A stretch of 64,000 bases of DNA from Bradyrhizobium sp. CCBAU 53351 (lineage in GTDB: Bacteria > Pseudomonadota > Alphaproteobacteria > Rhizobiales > Xanthobacteraceae). This document shows positions 52,814-60,256 of this stretch, in pieces. The stretch is taken from the NCBI RefSeq assembly GCF_015291745.1, contig NZ_CP030059.1:3747501-3811500 (forward strand), read 5' to 3'. Each line of letters opens with the position of its first letter. The first letter of the stretch is position 1. Under the pieces are notes generated by a model that was not told the origin of the DNA, searched no databases, and was given only the letters and a program-made list of their open reading frames with translations. The position numbers and the translations under genes are program-made.

Positions 52814-53476
52814 CTAGCTGCTGCTTAGAGGTGGCTTCGACGGCTTAAGTTCATCCTCGGCCTTCACCGCAACGAAGCGGGTACCGTCGCGATCGACCAG
52901 CAGGACCATGGTTCCCTGCGGCAGCGGCGAGGACGACGGCGCGGCGACCGCCCAGACGAAATGGCGGTTGCCATGGATATCGGCCACGCTGACCTTGCCG
53001 GGCGGGCCCTGATCGAGCGGGCCGATGACGACCTCCCCGACGCGGCCGACGAGGTCGCCGAGACCGACGACATAGCTTTCATCCTTGGGAATGACCCGCG
53101 CGATGGCCCTGCTCGCGGAGCGCACCAGCGGCACCGAGACGGCAACCGCTCCGACCGAGGCGAGCGTCGCCGGCAAGGGGCCGGCCACCATCCGTGCGAT
53201 GTCCTGGATCAGGAAGCCTGTGATGGAGAAAGCGCCGAGCAACAGCAACAGAAAGATCAAGAGCGGCACGCCGCCGACATTGATCCAGGAGATCGCGTTG
53301 ATCACGCCATTGTCGCTGGGATGACCAAAGTCGATGTTGGTGCCGAGCATCTCGCTCAAGGAGGCGCCGACCAGCATCGAGACCACCTCGATCGAGCCGA
53401 CGATGACGATCATGGCCGCCGCGATCGCGAACGGCCTGACCTCCGGCGACATGACGTGTTCGAGCAGAGCGCTCAT
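52814..53476 (-). CDS. yqiJ: YqiJ-like inner-membrane protein with OB fold
   Basis: 220 residues. Two or three N-terminal hydrophobic segments (about 18-40, 65-90 and 98-122) followed by a C-terminal OB-like domain (about 135-205: YVVGLGDLVGRVGEVVIGPLDQGPPGKVSVADIHGN). E. coli YqiJ is coded directly before the flotillin YqiK, and NfeD-like OB proteins usually accompany SPFH proteins, so the pair acts together in the membrane. It starts ten bases after the PspA-like gene. Confidence 0.9.
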   Translation of the reverse strand: MSALLEHVMSPEVRPFAIAAAMIVIVGSIEVVSMLVGASLSEMLGTNIDFGHPSDNGVINAISWINVGGVPLLIFLLLLLGAFSITGFLIQDIARMVAGPLPATLASVGAVAVSVPLVRSASRAIARVIPKDESYVVGLGDLVGRVGEVVIGPLDQGPPGKVSVADIHGNRHFVWAVAAPSSSPLPQGTMVLLVDRDGTRFVAVKAEDELKPSKPPLSSS

Positions 53477-53486
53477 GACACGGCAC

Positions 53487-54641
53487 TCAGGAGCGCGACT
53501 TCAGCCGCGCCAGCCTCGCCGCAATTTCCTTGTCGCGATGGAGGGTGCTGAGCTCGTCGATGTCGCTCGAATAAGGGATGCCCGGCGGCACGCCGGTGGC
53601 CCGCGCCACCGCCTTGCCCGCACGCAAGGCCTTGGCTGCAGCGGACGTGCCGCCCTGCTTGCGGGGCGACGTCGAGCCCTGCTGGCTCGCGGCCGCCTCG
53701 CTCTTTTCGAGATCGGCGCGGCGCTGCTCGGCGTCCTGGAGTGCCGACAGCACCGCACGCAGCGAGGTGACACATTGCTCGATCTTCTCGTTGTTCTCGT
53801 CGATGGCGCGGGAGAGCACCTCGAACTGCGCCTCCAGATCCATCTGCCGTGCGATGCCGGCACGAGCGAGGTCGTCGCGGCTATCAGCGATCGCCCCTTC
53901 GATCTTGGGCACGAGATCGGCCATCTCGCGCTCGATCTCGGTGCGGCGCGCGCTGAGGCGGTATTCCTCGGCACGCGCGGCGGCGAGCGCGTCGCGCGCT
54001 TCGCTCTCGGCGCGCTCGATCTCGCGGATGGCCTGGCCGACCACCTTGAGCTTGTTCTTGCCTTCCGCCTGCTCGATCGCGTCGTAAGCGATGCCGGCGA
54101 TCAGGCGCCCGACCCGGGACAGGAAATTGTCGGGGGCGGCAGCGATGGTATCCATAGCGTTCTCCTCCTCTGGCAGAGTGTTCGGCGTGACGCCGTAGTG
54201 AACTTCGAAACCGTCATCGGTACGGACCAGGCGCGCGGGTACGCTGTGTCCCCAGCCCTCGGCATAGCCGGCGTAGTCGAAGGGCACGCTGAAGCGCCCC
54301 TCGACGGTCGCAATCGAAATGGTCGCGGGACCCTTGATCTTGGCGAGCTTGTCGTCGAGCGGCAGACGGCGGCCCTGTGCCGCGCGATATTCGGCCCGGT
54401 CGCGCAGGCCCAGGGTCACGAGGCGCGAGGGCAGCGCGGTCGCCTTGCGGATCGGGTCATAGGCGTGAGCATGCAGCAGCACGACGTTGGAGCCGACATT
54501 GTGGCTCCGCGCGACCTCGTCGAGGATCTCCATCATGCGGTCGTAAGCCCCGAACGTCGCCTCCAGCGCGGCCTTGGCGACCGGGTCGGGGGCAAGCCTG
54601 TAACGCAGCGCGGCCGGCGCGTTTCGGGGTGACTGGCTCAT
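53487..54641 (-). CDS. PspA-family protein with an N-terminal TnpB-like domain
   Basis: 384 residues from ATG 54641 (a GTG at 54650 also fits; neither has a ribosome binding site). Residues 163-384 (222 residues) are a PspA/IM30-like coiled coil (LSRVGRLIAGIAYDAIEQAE, KLKVVGQAIREIERAESEAR, ending KEIAARLARLKSRS). Residues 1-162 resemble by eye the N-terminal, non-nuclease half of TnpB/IS605 OrfB: ALRYRLAPDP, LHAHAYDPIRKATALPSRLV, RLPLDDKLAKIKG, SIATVEGRFSVPF and VPARLVRTDDGFEVHY. No RuvC motif is present. First gene of the unit with the YqiJ and YqiK homologues, ten bases before the former. The fusion is either a functional two-domain protein or two overlapping products (see internal start). 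Confidence 0.75.
   Translation of the reverse strand: MSQSPRNAPAALRYRLAPDPVAKAALEATFGAYDRMMEILDEVARSHNVGSNVVLLHAHAYDPIRKATALPSRLVTLGLRDRAEYRAAQGRRLPLDDKLAKIKGPATISIATVEGRFSVPFDYAGYAEGWGHSVPARLVRTDDGFEVHYGVTPNTLPEEENAMDTIAAAPDNFLSRVGRLIAGIAYDAIEQAEGKNKLKVVGQAIREIERAESEARDALAAARAEEYRLSARRTEIEREMADLVPKIEGAIADSRDDLARAGIARQMDLEAQFEVLSRAIDENNEKIEQCVTSLRAVLSALQDAEQRRADLEKSEAAASQQGSTSPRKQGGTSAAAKALRAGKAVARATGVPPGIPYSSDIDELSTLHRDKEIAARLARLKSRS
54155..54171 (-). promoter_or_regulatory. Strong internal ribosome binding site and ATG within the PspA-like gene
   Basis: On the minus strand, AGAGGAGGAG stands six bases before an in-frame ATG (54155), beginning MDTIAAAPDNFLSRV. The resulting product would have 222 residues, the length of E. 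coli PspA, so the PspA domain is probably also made alone. The AGGAGG also encodes EEE of the longer protein. Confidence 0.6.
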
Positions 54642-54649
54642 GGAAAGCA

Positions 54650-54674
54650 CTAAAGCACCATTTTGGTGCTTTAG
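54650..54674. promoter_or_regulatory. Perfect 25-base dyad before the PspA-YqiJK unit (NtrC-like)
   Basis: CTAAAGCACCA-TTT-TGGTGCTTTAG, 11-bp arms with a 3-base loop. Inside is GCAC-N7-GTGC (54655-54669), the NtrC consensus spacing, beginning 13 bases before the ATG at 54641. A half repeat AAAGCAC adjoins at 54644-54650. As RNA it would form a stable hairpin just ahead of the start codon, so either a protein operator or a translational hairpin is possible. No sigma54 promoter is seen in the adjacent sequence. Confidence 0.6.
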
Positions 54675-55052
54675 GAAGGGGAGACCTGATCACGTTTCCC
54701 TGATCCACATGCACGCTACCTGTTAGTCGTCCTGCCCCGGAGCCGCGTTCAAGACCCCACTCACCTGCAGGTCACGGCCGATCAAGACTTCTTGCATCCG
54801 CGGGTTGCAATTTGAGACGAAATGCCGGGAGCGTTCGGCACGACTTTTTGCGTCTCGCTCCGGTCTCGTGTCCGGACGCGTGCACCGTAAAACGCTCGGG
54901 GTACGAGACCTGCGTTCACCTACCGCTCTCTCAGGGCGACCGGCACCTGCCACCGGTCCACAGCCTGTCCGCAGCATATCCACAGGACCGGTAGCGCGGA
55001 TTCGTCAGCCAACCGGACGACTTGCTGCGCACAAACCCACAGTCCCGCTAAA
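54675..55052. other. Intergenic region, nothing recognised
   Basis: The ~380 bases between the PspA-like gene (5' end) and the small Cys-rich protein gene (3' end) carry no convincing gene. Seen: a short inverted repeat GACCGG-N9-CCGGTC near 54940-54960 and two sequences similar to DnaA boxes. A minus-strand open frame at 54723-54983 has no start signal or plausible composition. The region should contain the promoter of the PspA-YqiJK unit. Confidence 0.5.
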
Positions 55053-55313
55053 TCAACCGCCGGCCTGGTCGAACACGCTTCGGCAAGCCTCGCTCAAGCT
55101 GGAGCGGTTACGGCGCAGGCAGGCCGTGATGGCGCGGACATTGGGAATTTCGCCGGCGCAAAGCCGGTAGACATCGGGCGTACAGGCCCGGCGCTGCTCC
55201 GCCGTCCCTTGCGCGTGGGCAGCGGGGGCGAACAGCGCCAGGAACAGCCCGACGGTCGAGGCGCGGCGCGCCCGGCACTTCACACCCGCAAACCGCAAGA
55301 ACCTCGCCTTCAT
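55053..55313 (-). CDS. Small secreted Cys-containing protein, unknown function
   Basis: 86 residues from the ATG at 55313, preceded by AGGAG eight bases upstream. A signal peptide (STVGLFLALFAPAAHAQ) is followed by a short motif region: CTPDVYRLCAGEIPNVRAITACL-type, C-x6-7-C-x11-12-C, and a fourth Cys in SEACRSVF. Proteins of this type (CDVxRLC motif) occur in many copies in Bradyrhizobium, as I remember. Possibly periplasmic, disulfide-linked. Confidence 0.78.
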   Translation of the reverse strand: MKARFLRFAGVKCRARRASTVGLFLALFAPAAHAQGTAEQRRACTPDVYRLCAGEIPNVRAITACLRRNRSSLSEACRSVFDQAGG

Positions 55314-55430
55314 GACCAGTCTCCTGTCTGCCCTACCCGCCTCCCGGCCTTGCTGGCCGGCGTCGTGCGAAGGGGTAGGAGAATTAAATCGCGGAGGATG
55401 TGATCTCTTTCACACTGGGGATGCTGGGGT

Positions 55431-55444
55431 GGAACGTAGGTTCC
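55431..55444. repeat. GGAAC-GTAG-GTTCC inverted repeat
   Basis: Perfect 5-bp dyad in the 263-base gap between the two small genes at 55053-55313 and 55577-55774. GGAAC is also the -35 element of EcfG-type stress promoters, but no CGTT follows at the right spacing, so I do not call it a promoter. Confidence 0.25.
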
Positions 55445-55576
55445 CGACGGGACTTCTTTAGAAATCGCTAACCAATCGGGGCCAGATCGCCGGATCGTTA
55501 AAATGCGAACGATCGGCTCAATCGGGTAACAAACCGGCTTTGCGACATTGCGCCATCCGCGTTTTGCGAGGGTGCG

Positions 55577-55774
55577 ATGAGAAGCGAAGCCGAATTCAAC
55601 TTGCTGCTGGATGCCGTCCGGGACGCCATGCTCATTGAAGATTTCGCTCCCGCGCCGGAGGAGGAATTCGTGCCCCGCACGTGGAGTTTCGACGCGACGC
55701 CCAAAGCCGCCAATGACAATGAGGGCGCCTGGCCCCTCCTGCCGTTTCCCGACGGCTGGTACGCGGCCTGCTGA
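55577..55774 (+). CDS. Small protein of 65 residues, unknown function
   Basis: MRSEAEFNLLLDAVRDAMLIED start, an acidic stretch and a TPKAANDNEGAWPLLPFPDGWYAA C-terminus. The ATG at 55577 has a GAGGG ribosome binding site, and an intrinsic terminator follows at 55799, supporting a real short gene. The KAANDN-type motif is common among small alphaproteobacterial proteins of unknown role. Its first 25 residues look like an amphipathic helix. Confidence 0.7.
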   Translation: MRSEAEFNLLLDAVRDAMLIEDFAPAPEEEFVPRTWSFDATPKAANDNEGAWPLLPFPDGWYAAC

Positions 55775-55798
55775 GGGCTTTCTCTTCGCGGTGAACCG

Positions 55799-55821
55799 AA
55801 CGCCCGCCTCGCGGGCGTTTT
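55799..55821 (+). terminator. Intrinsic terminator after the 65-residue protein gene
   Basis: AACGCCCGC-CTC-GCGGGCGTT followed by a short T-run: a 9-bp perfect stem with a 3-base loop and a trailing TT(T). It stands 24 bases past the stop and reads from the plus strand. Confidence 0.8.
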
Positions 55822-55860
55822 GCTGTGGAGGCCTACGCCGGACGCCCGGCTCGGCAACGA

Positions 55861-56007
55861 TCAATTCTTGACGCGATCCTCGCCATCCTGCGGAGCCCGG
55901 TCCGGTGCGGCCGATGGGAAGATGCTGTCATAGATCGCGCGGGCCTCACGGATGAGGCGCGCCCGCTCCAACTCGGATTTCGGGACAAATCGGACGATGT
56001 CGCCCAT
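55861..56007 (-). CDS. Small protein of 48 residues, unknown function
   Basis: From the ATG at 56007 with GGAG seven bases upstream. It reads MGDIVRFVPKSELERARLIR, then EARAIYDSIFPSAAPD, and ends in a charged tail. The VRFVPKxELERxRLIREARAIYDSIFP pattern is one I recognise from small conserved alphaproteobacterial proteins. A longer upstream frame lacks start signals. Confidence 0.68.
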   Translation of the reverse strand: MGDIVRFVPKSELERARLIREARAIYDSIFPSAAPDRAPQDGEDRVKN

Positions 56008-56210
56008 TTGTGGCTCCAGTGCTCGGGTGACGAGACGCATCACTTCGCAGATGCGAACTCTATGCCAGCCGGCCTGAATCGGAGGTTTCCGGCAGGCTCC
56101 GGGCAAACCCGGTGATCGCGCCACCGCGCAGCTTGGCGGAGCGCGGGCGCGCAGCATCGGCGGGATCCGCGCCGAGCTTCTAATTATGCCGAGAGATCAG
56201 AGGGTTGTGA

Positions 56211-56284
56211 TGGAGGCCACGACCAGAATTGAACTGGTGTACACGGTTTTGCAGACCGTTGCGTAACCACTCCGCCACGTGGCC
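56211..56284 (-). tRNA. tRNA-Cys (anticodon GCA)
   Basis: Minus strand, 74 bases including an encoded CCA. Acceptor GGCCACG pairs with CGTGGCC, anticodon loop CTGCAAA with GCA, T arm with AGTTCAATTCT-type loop. D arm GGCGGAGTGGTTACGC fits a class I tRNA. Confidence 0.97.
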
Positions 56285-56382
56285 CCGTAAGGCCGGAGCA
56301 ATATAGGGGATCAATGGGTTAGGCAACTGCCTTCATCTGACTTTGACCGGAGGCTGTCCCGTACAGGGGATGCGACCCGAAG

Positions 56383-57114
56383 TCAGGCTCGTTTGCGTCG
56401 CCGGAAGTCGCGCCGGGCTTTCGGGACAGGCTTGGGGGCCAATTCCGGCATCTCGGCCTGGACCTCGCGGTAGCGCGTCAACAGTCGTTCAAAGCTCGCA
56501 TGCAGCGTGTCGGCGATATCAGGGCGCCGCTCGAGGCCCGCGAGAATCGTCGCCGCGGCCTCGATGGTCGACAGCCCATCCTTGCGCGGCTCCTTGCGCA
56601 GGCGCCCGTAGCGGGAGGGATGCGCCGGATTCAGGATCACGCGCTGGCACTTGAGCATCCAGGGATTGCGCCACCACAGCGCCTTGGCCTGGCTCCAGGT
56701 GCCGTCGAGCAGCACGACACCTTCGAGCTTGCCGAGGATTGCGCGCTGGTTCTCCGCGATCTCGCCCTTGCGGTTGAGTGCGAGGATCTCGCCTTCCGCT
56801 TCGAGATCGGCGGCGCGTGCCGAGCCGAGGTAGAGCACGGCCCAGCGCGCGGCGTTCTCGACCGGCCGTCCCAGTGCCTTGGACAGGCTCGGCCAGGACA
56901 GTCCGACCCGCACCGTGGCATCGGCGAAATGCTTCGCCAGCAGGCGCGCGGTGCCGAGCGCCCTGTCCTGCTCCTGCGGATGTTGCAGGATCAGGAGCGA
57001 CAGTCGGTTTTCAATCGGCGTGACGCTGTCGCAGATGCACAGCGGCATCGGCTTCTGGCAATGCGGGCATTCGGGAATCGGATCGGCGCTAGCCGTATCG
57101 GGTGGGTTCGACAT
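56383..57114 (-). CDS. DTW-domain protein, tRNA aminocarboxypropyltransferase-like
   Basis: 243 residues from the ATG at 57114. Proteins of this family (TapT/DTW) add a 3-amino-3-carboxypropyl group to uridine in tRNA using SAM. Seen: zinc-like Cys cluster CPHCQKPMPLCICD near the N-terminus, LLILQHPQEQDRALGTARLL, the DTW motif as LLDGTWSQAKALWWRN and the C-terminal LKCQRVILNPAHPSRYGRLR. The basic end RRDFRRRKRA may help bind RNA. Sits beside tRNA-Cys. Confidence 0.9.
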   Translation of the reverse strand: MSNPPDTASADPIPECPHCQKPMPLCICDSVTPIENRLSLLILQHPQEQDRALGTARLLAKHFADATVRVGLSWPSLSKALGRPVENAARWAVLYLGSARAADLEAEGEILALNRKGEIAENQRAILGKLEGVVLLDGTWSQAKALWWRNPWMLKCQRVILNPAHPSRYGRLRKEPRKDGLSTIEAAATILAGLERRPDIADTLHASFERLLTRYREVQAEMPELAPKPVPKARRDFRRRKRA

Positions 57115-57151
57115 GGGCGCCGCTATACGCTTGAAGCGCGGCATCAACAAC

Positions 57152-60100
57152 CTATTCCGCGGGCGCAGGCAGCGGGCGCGGCGCGGACCGGCGCCGCAGG
57201 CGGTCGATCAAGAGGTAGATCACGGGCGTCGTGTAGAGCGTCAGGATCTGCGAAACGAACAGGCCGCCGATGATGGTGATGCCGAGCGGCCGGCGCAACT
57301 CCGTGCCGGGACCGGTCGCCACCACGAGCGGAATGCCGGCAAACAGCGCCGCCATGGTCGTCATCAGGATCGGGCGGAAGCGCGCTTGGCAGGCCTCGAA
57401 GATCGCCTCCGCCGACGACAGGCCGCGCTGGCGTTCGGCGTCGAGCGCGAAGTCCACCATCATGATGCCGTTCTTCTTGACGATACCGATCAACAGGATG
57501 ATGCCGACGAAGGCGATCACCGTCAGCGGCGTGTTGGTGAGTTGCAGGGCGAGCAGTGCGCCGAGCCCGGCCGAAGGCAGCGTCGAGATGATCGTGAGCG
57601 GATGGGCAAGGCTCTCATAGAGCACCCCGAGCACGATATACATCGCCACCAGCGCGCCGAGGATGAGCAGCGGCTGGCGGCCACTGGTCTTGGCGAAGTC
57701 GCCGGCATTGCCGTCGAAGCTGCCGCGAATGCCTTCGGGCATGTGCAGTTCCTCGACCGCCCGCTGGATGTTCTGGGTCGCCGCCTGAAGCTGGACGTTC
57801 GGCAGGAGGTTGAACGACACCGTGGTCGAGGGGAACGACTGCGAATGATAGACCGCGAGCGCGGCAAGGCCGCGCGTCGCGTGCACCACGGCCGACAGCG
57901 GCACCTGCGCATCGCCCGCGCCCGCGACATAGATCCGCTCGAGGTTGGAAGGATCGACCTGGAATTTCGGATCGATCTCCAGCACGGTCATGTACTGGTT
58001 GCGCTGGGTGTAGATGATCGAGATCTGCCGCTGCGAGAAGGCGTTGTTCAGCGCGTTGTCGATGTCCTGAACCCTGACGCCGAGCGCAGAGGCCTTCTGG
58101 CGATCGATGCTCAGGGTCAATTGAAGCCCGCCGGGATCGCGGTCGCTGGAGATGTCGGTGATACCCTCGACGCTCTCCATGCGCTTGGCGACGATGGGCG
58201 CCCATTTCTGCAGCAGACTGAGGTCGGTGCTGGTCAGCGTGTACTGGTAGTCGGAATCGCTCTGCCGCCCGCCGGCACGAACGTCCTGGGCGGCGAACAT
58301 GAAGAGACGGATGCCGGCCACGGGATACAGCGCGCGTCTCAGACGGTCGATCACGACCTCCGTCGAGACGTGGTCGCGCTCCGCCGGCGGTTTCAGGCTG
58401 ATATACATGATGCCGCGGTTCGAGGTCGCTCCCCCCGGCCCGCCTCCGGCGCCGACGGTCGAGCCGATGCCGGCCACGGCCGGATCCTTCATCACGATTT
58501 CGGCGAGCCGCTGCTGCAGACCGAGCATCGACTGGAACGAGATATCGGCCGAGGCGCGCGTTGCCCCGATCACGAAACCGGAATCGTCGGTCGGGAAATA
58601 GCCCTTGGGCACCTTGATGTAGAGCGTCACGGTGAGGCCGATGGTGGCGAAGAACACCAGCAGCGTCGCCAGCGGGTAGTCCAGCACGGTGCGCAAGGTT
58701 TTGGCATAGAAGGCGACGATGCGCGACAGCGAGCCCTCGATGATGCGATCGAACAGCGTCGCCGTGCCGGACGTGGGCTGCCGGATGTAATGCGCGCAGA
58801 TCATCGGCGTGACCGTGAGCGAGACCAGCGTCGAGACCAGAATGGCGAAGGTCAGCGTCAGCGAGAATTCGCGCAAGAGGCGACCTACGATGCCGTCCAT
58901 GAAGATCAGCGGCGTGAACGCCGCGACCAGCGACAGGCTGATCGAGACCACCGTGAAGCCGATCTGCCTGGCGCCCTCCTGCGCCGCCCGGAACGGCCGC
59001 ATGCCGTGCTCGAGATTGCGATACATGTTCTCGATCATGACGATGGCGTCGTCGACCACGAAGCCGACGGAGATCGCAAGCGCCATCAGCGACAGATTGT
59101 CGATCGAGAACCCCGCGATCCACATGCCGGCACAGGTGCCGGCCAGCGCCAGCGGCACCGAGATGCCGGCCGCGATCGTCGGCGTCATGCGCCGCAGGAA
59201 CACGAACACCACGACCATCACGAGGACCGCGGTCGCCAGCAACGTCCATTGCATGTCGAGCACGCTGGCGCGGATTGTGCCGGTGCGGTCGACCAGGGTG
59301 GATATCTCGACCCCGGCCGGAATCCATTGCCTGAGCTCGGGGATCAGCGCCTTCACCCGGTCGACGGTGTCGATGACGTTGGCATCGCCCTGCTTGGTGA
59401 TCTGGATCAGCACCGCCGGCTGTTTGTTGAACCAGGCGATCGAGCGCGCGTTGCGGACGGAATCCTCGATGTCGGCGACGTCGGACAGCCGCACGAAATT
59501 GCCATTGGCACTCTTGATGACGATGTCGCGGAACTCTTTCGCCGTGCGCATCTGCTTGTTGAGCGCCAGCGTCTCGCTCTGGCGTTCGCCGTTGAAGATG
59601 CCGACAGGACCGAGCGGATTGGCGTTGATGATCGCGGTGCGGACGTCGTCGGTGGCGATGCCTGCGTTCGAGAGCGCCACCGGATTGAGCTGGACCCGGA
59701 CCGCCGGTTGATCGGCGCCGCTGATGGCCACGTTGCCGACGCCCGGAACCTGCGAGATGCGCTGCGCCAGGACCGTGTCGGCGACGTCGTAAATTGCGCT
59801 GGCGGACAGCGTGTTCGAGGTCAGTGCCAGCACGAAGACGGGCGCGCCGGCCGTGTTGGCCTTGCGAAAACGCGGCAGCGTTGGCAGGTCGCTCGGCAGG
59901 TCGACCATGGCGGCGTTGATCGCCGCCTGCACGTCGCGCGCGGCCTTGTCGATGCTGCGGCCGATGTCGAACTGGAGCTGGATGCTGGTGTTACCGAGCG
60001 TCGAGGTCGAGGTGATCTGGTTGATGCCCGCGATCTCACCCAGCCGCCGCTCCAATGGCGAGGCTACCGTTGCCGCCATCACGGCCGGGTCGGCGCCCGG

Positions 60101-60256
60101 CCGGCTTGCCGAGACGAAGATTGCTGGGAAGTCGACGTTCGGGACCGAGGCGACGGGAAGGAACTCGTAGGCGACCACACCCAGCAGGAACAACCCGATC
60201 GACAGCAGCGTGGTCGCGACCGGGCGGCGGATGAAGGGCTCCGAGATCGATGCCAT
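57152..60256 (-). CDS. mdtC: RND efflux transporter, MdtC-like
   Basis: 1034 residues from the ATG at 60256, which overlaps the stop of the preceding pump gene (ATGA). An inner-membrane proton-driven trimer subunit. Seen: the N-terminal FIRRPVATTLLSIGLFLLGV, PNVDFPAIFVSASRPGADPAVMA, the first transmembrane cluster with AISVGFVVDDAIVMIENMYRNLE (RND motif with acidic residues), and a second cluster near PLTVIAFVGIILLIGIVKKNGIMMVDFALDAER. The pair of two related RND genes in tandem is the MdtB/MdtC arrangement, where both form one heterotrimer. Confidence 0.9.
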   Translation of the reverse strand: MASISEPFIRRPVATTLLSIGLFLLGVVAYEFLPVASVPNVDFPAIFVSASRPGADPAVMAATVASPLERRLGEIAGINQITSTSTLGNTSIQLQFDIGRSIDKAARDVQAAINAAMVDLPSDLPTLPRFRKANTAGAPVFVLALTSNTLSASAIYDVADTVLAQRISQVPGVGNVAISGADQPAVRVQLNPVALSNAGIATDDVRTAIINANPLGPVGIFNGERQSETLALNKQMRTAKEFRDIVIKSANGNFVRLSDVADIEDSVRNARSIAWFNKQPAVLIQITKQGDANVIDTVDRVKALIPELRQWIPAGVEISTLVDRTGTIRASVLDMQWTLLATAVLVMVVVFVFLRRMTPTIAAGISVPLALAGTCAGMWIAGFSIDNLSLMALAISVGFVVDDAIVMIENMYRNLEHGMRPFRAAQEGARQIGFTVVSISLSLVAAFTPLIFMDGIVGRLLREFSLTLTFAILVSTLVSLTVTPMICAHYIRQPTSGTATLFDRIIEGSLSRIVAFYAKTLRTVLDYPLATLLVFFATIGLTVTLYIKVPKGYFPTDDSGFVIGATRASADISFQSMLGLQQRLAEIVMKDPAVAGIGSTVGAGGGPGGATSNRGIMYISLKPPAERDHVSTEVVIDRLRRALYPVAGIRLFMFAAQDVRAGGRQSDSDYQYTLTSTDLSLLQKWAPIVAKRMESVEGITDISSDRDPGGLQLTLSIDRQKASALGVRVQDIDNALNNAFSQRQISIIYTQRNQYMTVLEIDPKFQVDPSNLERIYVAGAGDAQVPLSAVVHATRGLAALAVYHSQSFPSTTVSFNLLPNVQLQAATQNIQRAVEELHMPEGIRGSFDGNAGDFAKTSGRQPLLILGALVAMYIVLGVLYESLAHPLTIISTLPSAGLGALLALQLTNTPLTVIAFVGIILLIGIVKKNGIMMVDFALDAERQRGLSSAEAIFEACQARFRPILMTTMAALFAGIPLVVATGPGTELRRPLGITIIGGLFVSQILTLYTTPVIYLLIDRLRRRSAPRPLPAPAE

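Noticed and set aside
54723..54983. Minus-strand open frame of 86 codons
   Set aside because: No ribosome binding site, Arg/Pro-rich with no recognisable pattern; the region fits a promoter/leader better.
54720..55000. DnaA-box-like sequences (ATATCCACA, TGATCCACA) in the intergenic region
   Set aside because: Only two near matches, no AT-rich unwinding element, and no origin genes nearby.
55431..55455. EcfG-type stress promoter before the 65-residue protein gene
   Set aside because: GGAAC is present but no CGTT lies 16-18 bases downstream.
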